Origin: an uncultured cyanobacterium
Lineage (GTDB): Bacteria > Cyanobacteriota > Cyanobacteriia > PCC-6307 > Cyanobiaceae
Length of the DNA stretch: 44,598 bases
Assembly: GCA_903823115.1 (NCBI GenBank)
Contig: CAIJRN010000071.1
Coordinates: 1-44,598, forward strand
Reading direction: 5' to 3'
Position numbers and translations under genes: made by a program. Shown one piece after another: positions 1 to 7,062 of the stretch (the stretch's first letter is position 1; every line of letters begins with the position of its first letter). The notes beneath the pieces are model-generated. The model had not been told where the DNA came from. It searched no databases and saw only the letters and a list, made by a program, of their open reading frames with translations.

Positions 1-470
1 GCGGCACCGGCGCCGAAGAGAGGCAAGGGGCCGGGGACAGGGGCGGGGGCAGTGTAAACAGAAAGAGTCGATGAAGTGATAAGTTCAATACCGGTATCGG
101 AAAGAATACTATCAGCAGTGCAATAGGTAGCGCTACCTCCTGAAGAACAATATGCATTAGAGAAAGATCCAGAAGCCAAATCCCAGGCAATGCCATAGCT
201 GTTTGCCAGCAAAGACGAAGGACTGCCATTCCATTTAAATGTGTTATCCGCCCCGAAATAGTTGGCAAGACCCGTAATCGTTGATCCGTTTTGAGTGCCA
301 GCAACGGATGTAATAGTATACACTTGGCCGACAGCCACGCTTGCGCCGTCGGTGACAAAGGTGCCAGACGCATTATAAGCTGGGTTGTTGGATACGAAGC
401 TGAAGTTCCAGGTGAGGGCATGGGCCGCATTCGGTACAGCCAGCGCGGTCAGCGAAGCAGCGGCGACCAA
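1..470 (-). CDS. PEP-CTERM-type secreted protein, C-terminus cut by window edge
   Basis: The minus strand is open from about 479 to the window edge. It encodes a hydrophobic Ala/Leu-rich signal sequence ending in a typical A-H-A cleavage site, followed by a Thr/Ser/Asn/Gly-rich secreted body of about 130 residues. It runs into APAPVPGPLPLFGAGA at the edge, which matches the cyanobacterial form of the PEP-CTERM sorting signal (VPxPLPLxGAxxA). Exosortase substrates of this kind are exported and anchored or released at the cell surface. The start is problematic. The only in-frame start is TTG at 470, which gives a signal peptide with no positive charge. The ATG at 487-489 is one frame off, and an in-frame TAA sits at 480-482. 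Removing one base from the TTTAACCC stretch would join that ATG to the ORF and begin the protein M-R-L-P-V-A-L, a proper signal peptide. GC is lower than in neighbouring genes. No exosortase gene is in the window. Confidence 0.72.
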   Translation of the reverse strand, partial: MVAAASLTALAVPNAAHALTWNFSFVSNNPAYNASGTFVTDGASVAVGQVYTITSVAGTQNGSTITGLANYFGADNTFKWNGSPSSLLANSYGIAWDLASGSFSNAYCSSGGSATYCTADSILSDTGIELITSSTLSVYTAPAPVPGPLPLFGAGA

Positions 471-522
471 GGCAACGGGTAAACGCATTGCAAACAGGTA
501 CAAACTGCCTCAAATTTGCAGC

Positions 523-533
523 CCCCCCCCCCC
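523..533. repeat. 11-base C/G homopolymer upstream of the PEP-CTERM gene
   Basis: Eleven consecutive C on the plus strand (G on the coding strand of the leftward PEP-CTERM gene) lie about 34 bases upstream of its ATG at 489. Tracts of this length are prone to slipped-strand changes. It lies between the twin dyads and the start codon, so length changes would alter promoter or leader spacing. Confidence 0.9.
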
Positions 534-570
534 GCAGGTGCTCGTGTTGCTGTGCCAGTCAAATCATTGG

Positions 571-590
571 TCTACCTATTAGTGAGTAGA
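571..590. promoter_or_regulatory. 20-bp dyad operator candidate, copy 1
   Basis: TCTACCTATTAGTGAGTAGA is an imperfect palindrome with TCTAC/GTAGA arms. Read on the minus strand it is two heptamers around TA (TACTCAC-TA-ATAGGTA), the 7-2-7 arrangement known for NarL-type (LuxR/GerE helix-turn-helix) regulators. It lies about 82 bases upstream of the ATG of the leftward PEP-CTERM gene. The regulator is not in the window. Confidence 0.55.
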
Positions 591-613
591 TGACACCCCC
601 CGAACCGCCCCGA

Positions 614-633
614 TCTACCAATTAATGGGTAGA
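614..633. promoter_or_regulatory. 20-bp dyad operator candidate, copy 2
   Basis: TCTACCAATTAATGGGTAGA has perfect 6-bp arms (TCTACC/GGTAGA) and shares 16 of 20 positions with the copy at 571-590. The two copies start 43 bases apart, close to four helical turns, so two bound dimers would lie on the same face. On the minus strand it reads TACCCAT-TA-ATTGGTA, again a NarL-like 7-2-7 layout. This is a candidate tandem activator site for the PEP-CTERM gene. Confidence 0.6.
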
Positions 634-712
634 CGGCCTCCTGGGTTTGTCACGGTTTGTCAGCGGCCGTCAGGGCGTCGTCGCGGGGGCTGGGTGTCTC
701 CGGGGGGCGGGC

Positions 713-1096
713 TCACGCTCGTGGGTTCGCTCGGGCCCGTTGGTCGGTTGGCAGGGCTTGGTCGGAGTCGCGAGCATCAAACAGCTCGCTCGGCGGGGTG
801 TCGTCGAGGGGGTAGCGGCTGGTCACGGTCATCCGGCTCAGGGCCGGCAGCGGCAGGGGGTCCAGCGCCGTCACATCGAGCCCCTCGGCCGTCAGCAGCT
901 TGACCAACTGGCCCAGCACCTGGGTGTGGGGCGGTTGGCAGCCTAGTTCCAGGATGGCGCCCTTCAATGCCTTCTCGGCCGCCTGCGTGGCGAAGAAGCA
1001 GGCCTGGGCATGGAAGCCGTTGCTGCGCGCCAGCTCTGCGAGCTCCAGGTCGTTGTGGGCTCGGCGCCACCAGGCACCCGTGCGGGCCTGAGTCAT
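713..1096 (-). CDS. HEPN-domain protein of MNT/HEPN pair
   Basis: This is a 127-residue all-helical protein of the COG2250-type HEPN family, recognised by the A-C-F-F-A-T-Q-A-A-E-K-A-L-K-G helix (about residues 31-45) and the late S-R-Y-P segment. HEPN proteins paired with a minimal nucleotidyltransferase act as ribonuclease toxins or nucleic-acid binders. The start at 1096 is chosen because its ATG overlaps the TGA of the upstream nucleotidyltransferase gene (ATGA), implying translational coupling; an ATG at 1114 is the alternative. There is an R-x4-H spacing (R24, H29), but alignment with COG2250 proteins places it before the QAAEKALK helix. The canonical Rx4HxY motif of HepT toxins is not seen, so RNase activity is uncertain. 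Confidence 0.8.
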   Translation of the reverse strand: MTQARTGAWWRRAHNDLELAELARSNGFHAQACFFATQAAEKALKGAILELGCQPPHTQVLGQLVKLLTAEGLDVTALDPLPLPALSRMTVTSRYPLDDTPPSELFDARDSDQALPTDQRARANPRA

Positions 1097-1446
1097 GGCC
1101 GCGGGTGCACACAACGGGCCTGGGCATGCACGGCGCGCCAGTGCGGGGAGGGCGAATCGGCCATGGCCTGCCAGCGGCTCCGATCAAGGGCCAGCACGTC
1201 ATCGCCCACCACAGCGCTGCGCAGCTGATCGGCGGCCTGCTCCGCCAGTTCGGCGGACTCGGCTTCCACCAGCAGATCGGTGTCCGAGTAGCCATCCCAA
1301 TCTCCCCGGGCGCGGGATCCGAACAGCCAGACCCGGCATGGAACATCAGCCAGCGTCTCGGCCAGCCGCTGCTGCAGCGTCTCCAGCCAGCGTTCGTGTC
1401 GCCGGCGGCGCAACCGTTCGAGGGGGCTCAGTCCGTCTCTTCCCAT
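1093..1446 (-). CDS. Minimal nucleotidyltransferase (MNT) of MNT/HEPN pair
   Basis: This is a 117-residue polymerase-beta-like nucleotidyltransferase. The signature G43-S44-x10-D55-x-D57 (GSRARGDWDGYSDTDLLVE) is complete, including both metal-binding aspartates. The N-terminal 35 residues are basic and helical. In the related MntA/HepT system the nucleotidyltransferase is the antitoxin and adenylylates the HEPN toxin, so the same role is inferred here. The gene precedes and overlaps the HEPN gene by 4 bases. Its start lies 136 bases from the divergent Phd/PIN module, so both modules share one promoter region. Confidence 0.85.
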   Translation of the reverse strand: MGRDGLSPLERLRRRRHERWLETLQQRLAETLADVPCRVWLFGSRARGDWDGYSDTDLLVEAESAELAEQAADQLRSAVVGDDVLALDRSRWQAMADSPSPHWRAVHAQARCVHPRP

Positions 1447-1552
1447 GCTCTCAAGTTAGGTGCCGACAACGGCTGCAGGCGGCAGCAACCGCCGCAACCA
1501 GCAGACGCACGATCACAGTGGTGGCGGCAGACTACCGGACTTAGCCGCTAGC

Positions 1553-1567
1553 CTGGACTAAGTCCAG
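1553..1567. promoter_or_regulatory. Perfect 15-bp palindrome, candidate TA autoregulatory operator
   Basis: CTGGACT-A-AGTCCAG is a perfect 7-1-7 palindrome ending 15 bases before the ATG of the Phd/YefM-family antitoxin gene. Phd- and VapB-type antitoxins bind dyads at this position to repress their own operon, so this is the likely operator. A related half, GGACTTAG, occurs just upstream near 1536-1543. Confidence 0.6.
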
Positions 1568-1582
1568 CACTGGCGCCCCTCC

Positions 1583-1816
1583 ATGCAGGTCAACCTCCAC
1601 GACGCCAAGACCCATCTCTCCCGCTATGTGGACCGGGCCCTGGCCGGCGAGGAGGTGGTGATCGCCCGCGCCGGCAAGCCCCTGGTGCGGCTGGTGCCAC
1701 TTGAGACCCAGCCCGCGCCGCGCCTGGGCGGTTTCCTGAGAGGCCAGGCCATCCTCACGGCCGATCTCAAGGCCGATTTCAAGGACGACATCGAGGAGAT
1801 GTTCTATGGCAGCTGA
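1583..1816 (+). CDS. Phd/YefM-family antitoxin
   Basis: This 77-residue protein has the Phd/YefM N-terminal DNA-binding fold: V-N-L-H-D-A-K-T-H-L-S (residues 3-13) and the I-A-R-A-G-K-P-L-V-R-L-V-P strand-turn (27-39). The C-terminal tail (about 50-77) is acidic and hydrophobic and would wrap the toxin. It overlaps the downstream PIN toxin gene by 11 bases, the usual antitoxin-first order. It probably represses its own operon through the palindrome at 1553-1567 and neutralises the PIN nuclease. Confidence 0.88.
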   Translation: MQVNLHDAKTHLSRYVDRALAGEEVVIARAGKPLVRLVPLETQPAPRLGGFLRGQAILTADLKADFKDDIEEMFYGS

Positions 1817-2210
1817 ATCTTTAGGCCTGTTGGTCGATACCCACCTGCTGCTCTGGTGGGCCACCCTGCCGGAGCAACTTCCGGCGGCAGCTCGCATCCC
1901 GCTGCAGAGTGCCGAACCGGCTCCGCTGTTCAGCGTGGTGAGCCTCTGGGAGGTGGCGATCAAGGCCTCCCTCGCTCGCGGCGATTTCAAGGTGAACCCC
2001 CTCGCCCTGCGGATGGGGTTGCTGCAGGACGGATTCCGGGAACTGCCGATCCAGCTCGAGCATGTGCTGGCGGTGCAGCACCTCCCCTGGGTTCACCGGG
2101 ATCCGTTTGATCGGCTGTTGGTGGCCCAGGCCGCCCAGGAACGGCTGAGCCTGCTCACCGCCGATCGCACCCTGTTGGGCTACGGCGAAGCGGTGCGCTG
2201 GGTGGGGTGA
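1806..2210 (+). CDS. PIN-domain ribonuclease toxin (VapC-like)
   Basis: This 134-residue PIN-domain protein is a likely Mg-dependent RNase toxin. Acidic residues expected in the active site are present: D11 in L-L-V-D-T-H, E49 in L-W-E-V-A-I-K, D99/D102 in H-R-D-P-F-D-R-L-L and D120 in L-L-T-A-D. The length is typical for the family. The start overlaps the antitoxin gene by 11 bases. VapC-type toxins cut tRNA or rRNA; the target here cannot be told from sequence. It is convergent with the Uma2-type gene 47 bases downstream. Confidence 0.88.
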   Translation: MAAESLGLLVDTHLLLWWATLPEQLPAAARIPLQSAEPAPLFSVVSLWEVAIKASLARGDFKVNPLALRMGLLQDGFRELPIQLEHVLAVQHLPWVHRDPFDRLLVAQAAQERLSLLTADRTLLGYGEAVRWVG

Positions 2211-2257
2211 GAATCGGGATGGGCGCTGGCCACGGCCTTGGCGCCATTGGCATCCGG

Positions 2258-2851
2258 CTATCCCAGGGCTCGCAGCTCAGCCACGAGGAGCTCGACCTGC
2301 TCGCGCAACACCGCAATCAGGGACGAGTTGTTTTTGCCCTGAAGCAGGAAGAAGGCCGTGGGTTCACGAACATCAACCACCCAGTAGTTGGCGATCCCGG
2401 CCTGTTGATACAGCCTCAGTTTCGTATCGAGGTCATAGGCCAGGCTGGCATCGGCCACCTCGATCACCAGCAGCGTGTCGGCGGCGGTGGGGTGGGCCTC
2501 CAGCCAGGCATCGGAGCGAGCCGTCACCACGGCCAGGTCGGGCTCCGGCTCCTGATGTTCCCCCAGATCCAGGGGGGCCTCGATGCGAAGTTCATGGCCG
2601 GACAACGGACGCTCCCCGTCCTGGTGGCTCTCCAGCAGCGGGGTAAGGGCCCGCGCCAGCCGATGGACCACCGCCGTGTGGCGGCTCCCCTTGGCGATCA
2701 CCTCCAGCACCTCACCATCGATCAGTTCCAGCCTTCGCTCCGGCACCTGCTCGCACAGGCGATGGAATTCAGCCACGCTGAAACGGGCATGGCGACGTCC
2801 GCCGTCGCGCCTGGCTGGCTGGACCGCAGGGATGGCGGCGATCGGGCCCAT
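2258..2851 (-). CDS. Uma2-family (DUF820) endonuclease-like protein
   Basis: This 197-residue protein belongs to the Uma2/DUF820 family, which has a PD-(D/E)xK restriction-endonuclease-like fold and is greatly expanded in cyanobacteria. Visible family features are L-E-L-I-D-G-E (41-47), E-P-D-L (103-106), L-L-V-I-E-V (127-132) followed by D140 and K144, and the A-G-I-A-N-Y-W-V-V-D strand (151-160). D105, E131 and K144 are the likely catalytic residues. The cellular role of the family is unknown. It closes the accessory block at the left end of the window. Confidence 0.88.
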   Translation of the reverse strand: MGPIAAIPAVQPARRDGGRRHARFSVAEFHRLCEQVPERRLELIDGEVLEVIAKGSRHTAVVHRLARALTPLLESHQDGERPLSGHELRIEAPLDLGEHQEPEPDLAVVTARSDAWLEAHPTAADTLLVIEVADASLAYDLDTKLRLYQQAGIANYWVVDVREPTAFFLLQGKNNSSLIAVLREQVELLVAELRALG

Positions 2852-3109
2852 GGCGGAAGAAGCCTGATAGTTCAGACCTAGGAATCATAGGTTTGTTGTT
2901 TCTGGTTCAGGTTGGCTTCCATTGAGGAATCCATGGATCACCCGTGCCTCATGTGGGCCCTCAGTCGATGACAGTCCTGCCTGGGGCCAAAGCGGCCCAA
3001 GCGGTGCGGAGTTGATCCCGAACTGCCCTGGCTCCTGTTGCCTGACCCTCCCTGGCTCGCCAGTTTCCCGGCCGTTGTGACAGGCTTTGGCCACGCGCCG
3101 CCCCCCGCG

Positions 3110-4375
3110 ATGACCGCCGCCCCGTCCCGCCCCGACACGGCCCCGGCCGACTCCGCCTCGGCCGCCGCTGCAGGTCTGCCGGCATGGGCGAGCGACCCCC
3201 GCTACGAAACCACCATCCGCCGCCGCAAAACCCGCAGCGTGCGCGTCGGCGACGTCTGGATCGGCAGTGAGCACCAGGTGGTGGTGCAGTCGATGATCAA
3301 CGAGGACACCCTCGACATCGCCGGGGCCACCGCCGGTATTCGCCGCCTGCATGAGGCCGGCTGCGAGATCGTGCGGCTCACCGTGCCCTCGCTGGCCCAC
3401 GCCAAGGCGGTCAAGGAGATCCGCCAGCGCCTGCAGGACAGCTATGGCCCGGTGCCGCTGGTGGCGGACGTGCACCACAACGGCATGAAGATCGCCCTGG
3501 AGGTGGCCCAGCACGTCGACAAGGTGCGCATCAACCCGGGCCTGTTCGTCTTCGACAAGCCCGATCCCAATCGCAGCGAGTTCAGCGCTGAAGAATTTGC
3601 CGCCATCGGCGAGCGCATCGCCGCCACCTTCGAGCCCCTGGTGAGCCTGCTCAAGGAGCAGGACAAGGCCCTGCGCATCGGCGTGAACCACGGTTCGCTG
3701 GCCGAGCGCATGCTGTTCACCTACGGCGACACGCCCCTGGGCATGGTGCAGAGCGCCCTGGAGTTCATCCGCATCTGCGATCGCCTCGACTTCCACAACA
3801 TCGTCGTGTCGATGAAGGCCTCCCGCGCCCCGGTGGTGCTGGCCTCTTACCGGATGATGGCCGACCGCATGGACGCCGAGGGTTTCCCGTACCCGCTGCA
3901 TCTGGGCGTCACCGAAGCCGGCGACGGCGACTACGGCCGCATCAAGAGCACCGCCGGCATCGCCACCCTGCTTTCCGAAGGCCTGGGCGACACGATCCGC
4001 GTCTCGCTCACCGAGGCCCCGGAGAGGGAAATTCCGGTCTGCTACTCGATCCTGCAGGCCCTGGGCCTGCGCAAGACGATGGTGGAATACGTGGCCTGCC
4101 CCAGCTGCGGCCGCACGCTGTTCAACCTCGAGGAGGTGCTGCACAAGGTGCGCGAAGCCACCGCCCACCTCACGGGCCTCGACATCGCCGTGATGGGCTG
4201 CATCGTCAACGGCCCCGGCGAGATGGCTGACGCCGACTACGGCTATGTGGGCAAAACCCCCGGCACCATCTCCCTCTACCGGGGCCGCGATGAAATCCGC
4301 CGCGTACCCGAGGCCGAGGGTGTCGAAGCCCTGATCGCCCTGATCAAGGACGACGGTCGCTGGCTGGATCCCTGA
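3110..4375 (+). CDS. ispG: 4-hydroxy-3-methylbut-2-enyl-diphosphate synthase
   Basis: IspG (GcpE) converts 2-C-methylerythritol 2,4-cyclodiphosphate to HMBPP, the penultimate step of the MEP isoprenoid pathway; in cyanobacteria the electrons come from ferredoxin. The 421-residue protein has the conserved TIM-barrel start ([11 protein letters not shown]) and the three [4Fe-4S] ligands C330, C333 and C364, followed by E371 in N-G-P-G-E. The ATG at 3110 is preferred because residues from there match the known N-terminus length. An upstream TTG at 3038 would add 24 proline-rich residues. It is divergent from the Uma2-type gene. Confidence 0.95.
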   Translation: MTAAPSRPDTAPADSASAAAAGLPAWASDPRYETTIRRRKTRSVRVGDVWIGSEHQVVVQSMINEDTLDIAGATAGIRRLHEAGCEIVRLTVPSLAHAKAVKEIRQRLQDSYGPVPLVADVHHNGMKIALEVAQHVDKVRINPGLFVFDKPDPNRSEFSAEEFAAIGERIAATFEPLVSLLKEQDKALRIGVNHGSLAERMLFTYGDTPLGMVQSALEFIRICDRLDFHNIVVSMKASRAPVVLASYRMMADRMDAEGFPYPLHLGVTEAGDGDYGRIKSTAGIATLLSEGLGDTIRVSLTEAPEREIPVCYSILQALGLRKTMVEYVACPSCGRTLFNLEEVLHKVREATAHLTGLDIAVMGCIVNGPGEMADADYGYVGKTPGTISLYRGRDEIRRVPEAEGVEALIALIKDDGRWLDP

Positions 4376-4487
4376 GGCAGTTTCGCCGCGATTGAGGCAA
4401 CGAATGGCCAACGGGCCAGGGTTGCTGGTCTTCGCCCCAGTTCGACGCTGGGGTCGATCGGGAAACCGGCGCATCAGGGGGGGGGCA

Positions 4488-4507
4488 GGTCCGGACTCGG
4501 CCGGACC
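4488..4507 (+). terminator. GC-rich hairpin after ispG
   Basis: GGTCCGG-ACTCGG-CCGGACC forms a perfect 7-bp stem with a 6-base loop, 112 bases past the ispG stop and 49 bases before the protease start. It lacks an immediate T-tract, so it may be a terminator for ispG or simply a leader structure. A run of nine G (4477-4485) lies just upstream. Confidence 0.4.
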
Positions 4508-4556
4508 GGTGGCGCTAGTTTGGATTGAACATTTTTTCCTGTCGAGGAATCCCTGA

Positions 4557-5891
4557 ATGGGCAGCGGTCGCACCGGCCTGTTGGTTCTGGTTGGTCTGGG
4601 TGCCTGTGCCGCAACGGCCGTGCTGGCCAGGGACATGGTGATGGCACCGAATGGAGGGGCCTCGATCAGCGACAGCCCCAAGGAGGTGATGGATCAGGCC
4701 TGGCAGATTGTCTTCCGCGACTATCTCGACACCACCGGCAAATACAACGCTGACCAATGGCGCAAACTGCGCCGCGATCTGCTGGCCAAAAGTTACGGCA
4801 GCCCCAAGGAGGCCTATGAGGCGATCCGCGGCATGCTCGGCACCCTCAACGACCCTTACACCCGTTTCCTGGATCCACGCGAATTCAAGGAGATGCAGAT
4901 CGACACGTCCGGGGAACTTTCCGGCGTGGGTATCCAGCTGAGCCTCGACAAGGACAGCAAGGAATTGGTGGTGATTTCGCCGATTGAAGGTTCACCGGCC
5001 TCCCGGGCTGGAGTGCAGCCCAAGGACGTGATCGTCTCGATTGATGGCAAGCCAACCAAGGGCATGAGTACTGAAGATGCGGTCAAACTGATTCGCGGTA
5101 AGGCCGGCACCACGGTGAATCTGGTGCTGCGGCGAAAGGGCCAGAACGTCAACGCTGCCCTCACCCGCGAACTGATTGAGTTGCATGCCGTCAGCCATCA
5201 GGTGAATACCACCCCTGATGGCGTGAAGGTGGGTTATGTGCGGCTGAAGCAGTTCAATGCCAATGCCAGCAAGGACATGCGCACGGCCCTCAACGATCTC
5301 GAGGAGCAGGGCGTGCAGGGCTATGTGCTGGATCTGCGCAGCAACCCCGGCGGTTTGCTGATTGCCAGCGTCGATATCGCCCGTCAGTGGCTCAATGAGG
5401 GTGTGATCGTCTCCACGAAAACCCGCGACGGCATCCAGGACATCAAGCGCGCCAACGGCCGGGCCATCACCACCAAGCCCCTGGTGGTGCTCGTCAATGA
5501 GGGCTCCGCCAGCGCCAGTGAGATCCTTTCTGGCGCTCTGCAGGACAACAACCGGGCCGTGCTCGTCGGTCAGAAGACCTTCGGCAAGGGCTTGGTCCAG
5601 TCGGTGCGAGGGCTCTCCGATGGCTCCGGCATGACCGTCACCATCGCCAAGTACCTCACCCCTCTCAATCACGACATCCACCATCGCGGCATTGTGCCCA
5701 ACGTGTCGGTGAAGATGACCGACCAGGAGGCCCAGAAGCTCACCATCGAAGATCTGGGCACCCGCAAGGATGGCCAATATCGTGTGGCTGAATCCACCCT
5801 GGTCAAACAGCTGCGCAGCGCCGCTTCACTGCAGAAGCCCTACCAGCCTGGCAGCGCCAACGTGCCGGCCGCCGTTGGTAGCAAACCCTGA
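4557..5891 (+). CDS. Carboxyl-terminal processing protease (S41, Ctp)
   Basis: This 444-residue exported serine protease of the C-terminal processing family is composed of an N-terminal signal/anchor (about 1-24), a PDZ domain (about 105-185, with G-V-G-I-Q-L-S) and an S41 catalytic domain. The Ser/Lys dyad is S319 (in G-S-A-S-A-S-E) and K344 (in F-G-K-G), 25 residues apart as in plant D1 protease. Cyanobacterial CtpA trims the D1 precursor of photosystem II; CtpB and CtpC are paralogues with other substrates. The sequence alone does not decide which one this is. A GAGGA ribosome-binding site lies 8 bases before the ATG. Confidence 0.93.
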   Translation: MGSGRTGLLVLVGLGACAATAVLARDMVMAPNGGASISDSPKEVMDQAWQIVFRDYLDTTGKYNADQWRKLRRDLLAKSYGSPKEAYEAIRGMLGTLNDPYTRFLDPREFKEMQIDTSGELSGVGIQLSLDKDSKELVVISPIEGSPASRAGVQPKDVIVSIDGKPTKGMSTEDAVKLIRGKAGTTVNLVLRRKGQNVNAALTRELIELHAVSHQVNTTPDGVKVGYVRLKQFNANASKDMRTALNDLEEQGVQGYVLDLRSNPGGLLIASVDIARQWLNEGVIVSTKTRDGIQDIKRANGRAITTKPLVVLVNEGSASASEILSGALQDNNRAVLVGQKTFGKGLVQSVRGLSDGSGMTVTIAKYLTPLNHDIHHRGIVPNVSVKMTDQEAQKLTIEDLGTRKDGQYRVAESTLVKQLRSAASLQKPYQPGSANVPAAVGSKP

Positions 5892-5892
5892 G

Positions 5893-6141
5893 ATGGCCGC
5901 TGAGGTTTCACCCACGTCGCCCGTCGGTTCAATCTGGAGCCTGAAGCCCTGGTGGTGTCAGCCCTGGTCGATCCTGCTCACCGGCGTGGCGATCCCGGCC
6001 GCCAGTTGGTGGCTGTTGCAACGCCTGTGGATCACGGCGCCCCTGGCTTTGGCCGTGCTGCTCTGGTGGTGGTTGTTTCTGGTGTTGGTTCCCGCCTCCT
6101 GGCGAGCCGAGCAGGCTGGTCAGCAGGACCTCCACCCTTGA
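5893..6141 (+). CDS. Small two-helix membrane protein (DUF6737-like)
   Basis: This 82-residue protein starts one base after the protease stop, so it is co-transcribed. It has a W-x-L-K-P-W-W-C-Q-P-W-S segment (residues 16-27) followed by two hydrophobic helices (about 28-46 and 50-68) rich in Trp. This resembles a small uncharacterised family seen in cyanobacteria (probably DUF6737). No function is known. The link to the Ctp protease may be only positional. Confidence 0.72.
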   Translation: MAAEVSPTSPVGSIWSLKPWWCQPWSILLTGVAIPAASWWLLQRLWITAPLALAVLLWWWLFLVLVPASWRAEQAGQQDLHP

Positions 6142-6278
6142 GCCCAGTGGCACTCGGTTCGGAAGCGGCTTGCTGCGGCTGGGTTTGAGTTGCTCAAATC
6201 TGGTCCTCGTCGAAGGCCGCCGCCGCCGATCTCCCTGGACAACTCGCTCCGGCACCAGGCCAGCGGTCAGCAAAGCTT

Positions 6279-6317
6279 TGACCTGAGCCCGCAGCAGCAA
6301 GGCAGGGGTTCAGGTCA
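6279..6317. terminator. Inverted repeats between convergent genes
   Basis: The 224-base gap between two convergent genes contains TGACCTGA (6279-6286) paired with TCAGGTCA (6310-6317), and a shorter perfect repeat TTTGAG-TTG-CTCAAA at 6184-6198. Neither has a strong T-tract. They may serve as a bidirectional termination region. No gene is evident in the gap. Confidence 0.3.
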
Positions 6318-6365
6318 GTGCCGCCTCACCGGACCGTGCTGGCTGGAAGCGATCGGGTTCGGGCT

Positions 6366-7058
6366 TCAGCGGTAAGGCGCCAGGCCGAAGGCCTCGGCTT
6401 CGCTGTTCGGTTGGCCCTGGCTCTGGGAGGGTTCGCCTGCGTAGGGTTGCTGGCTGATCAGGCCGCCACCGCCTGGGCCCTGGCCCAGCTGGCCCCGTCC
6501 GACCCGATCCTCACCCAGACGCCCTTGACGCAGGGCCGAGAGCAGACCGTCGCAGCCGCCGTAGCGGGCCAGCAGTTGTTCGCTCTGATGGTCAGGGAAG
6601 CGCTGTTGCCAACCATCGGGCCAGCCGCGGGCACGACCCTGATGGAGCAGCAGGCTGGCGCCTTCCCCGGGGGCCAGTTGGCCAGCCTGCTCCAGGCAGC
6701 GGGCCGCAGTGAGCGACGCCAGTTGCAGACCCGTGCTGCCACTGGCGTAGCCGGAGCCCATGGGACCTGAGCCGTAGGGCATCGGCGCAACGGTCATGCC
6801 GCCGGGTCCACGGTTGCCAGGGAAACGGTTGCCTGGGAAACTGTTGCCTGGAAATCTGATGCCTGGGATGGCAACTCCTGGGATGCCGTTCCCCGGGCCC
6901 ATCGCGCCTGGGTAACCCCCGCCGAAACGCGGTCCGCCAAAGCCCGAGCCGAAACCAAGGCCTGGGCTGCCCAGGCCACCACCACCAAAACCGCCACCAC
7001 CAAGGCCGGTGAATTGGCCCAGGGCGGCCATGGCGAGCGAGAAGAGCAGGTTGTTCAT
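6366..7058 (-). CDS. Gly/Pro-rich protein with pentapeptide repeats, unknown function
   Basis: This 230-residue protein begins with a short hydrophobic stretch (1-19), then a Gly-rich stretch (about 20-55) and six five-residue repeats of the form G-x-x-(I/F)-P (about 53-82). A compact C-terminal part (about 105-180) holds one Cys-rich-type segment A-R-C-L-E-Q-A and Y-G-G-C-D-G-L-L, followed by a Gly/Gln tail. The two Cys could pair if it is exported. It starts 4 bases after the stop of the secreted HExxH protein gene, so both form an operon. I do not recognise the family. The repeats suggest an extended, elastin- or collagen-like spacer. Coding is supported by the ordered C-terminal segment and frame-preserving 15-base repeats. 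Confidence 0.6.
   Translation of the reverse strand: MNNLLFSLAMAALGQFTGLGGGGFGGGGLGSPGLGFGSGFGGPRFGGGYPGAMGPGNGIPGVAIPGIRFPGNSFPGNRFPGNRGPGGMTVAPMPYGSGPMGSGYASGSTGLQLASLTAARCLEQAGQLAPGEGASLLLHQGRARGWPDGWQQRFPDHQSEQLLARYGGCDGLLSALRQGRLGEDRVGRGQLGQGPGGGGLISQQPYAGEPSQSQGQPNSEAEAFGLAPYR
6811..6900. repeat. 15-bp tandem minisatellite, six units
   Basis: Six consecutive 15-base units begin at 6811, 6826, 6841, 6856, 6871 and 6886; the first two differ at one base (CGGTTGCCAGGGAAA and CGGTTGCCTGGGAAA) and the rest are more degenerate. Each unit encodes one pentapeptide of the Gly/Pro-rich protein, so copy-number change keeps the frame. Confidence 0.88.
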
Positions 7059-7062
7059 GGCG

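Noticed and set aside
1-2860. Possible integrated element boundary (attachment site or insertion sequence)
   Set aside because: No terminal inverted repeats, direct repeats, transposase or tRNA target was seen; the accessory nature rests only on gene content and GC.
2885-4681. 598-codon leftward frame antisense to ispG
   Set aside because: Composition is His/Gly/Val-rich antisense of a conserved gene and shows no motif; ispG on the other strand is certain.
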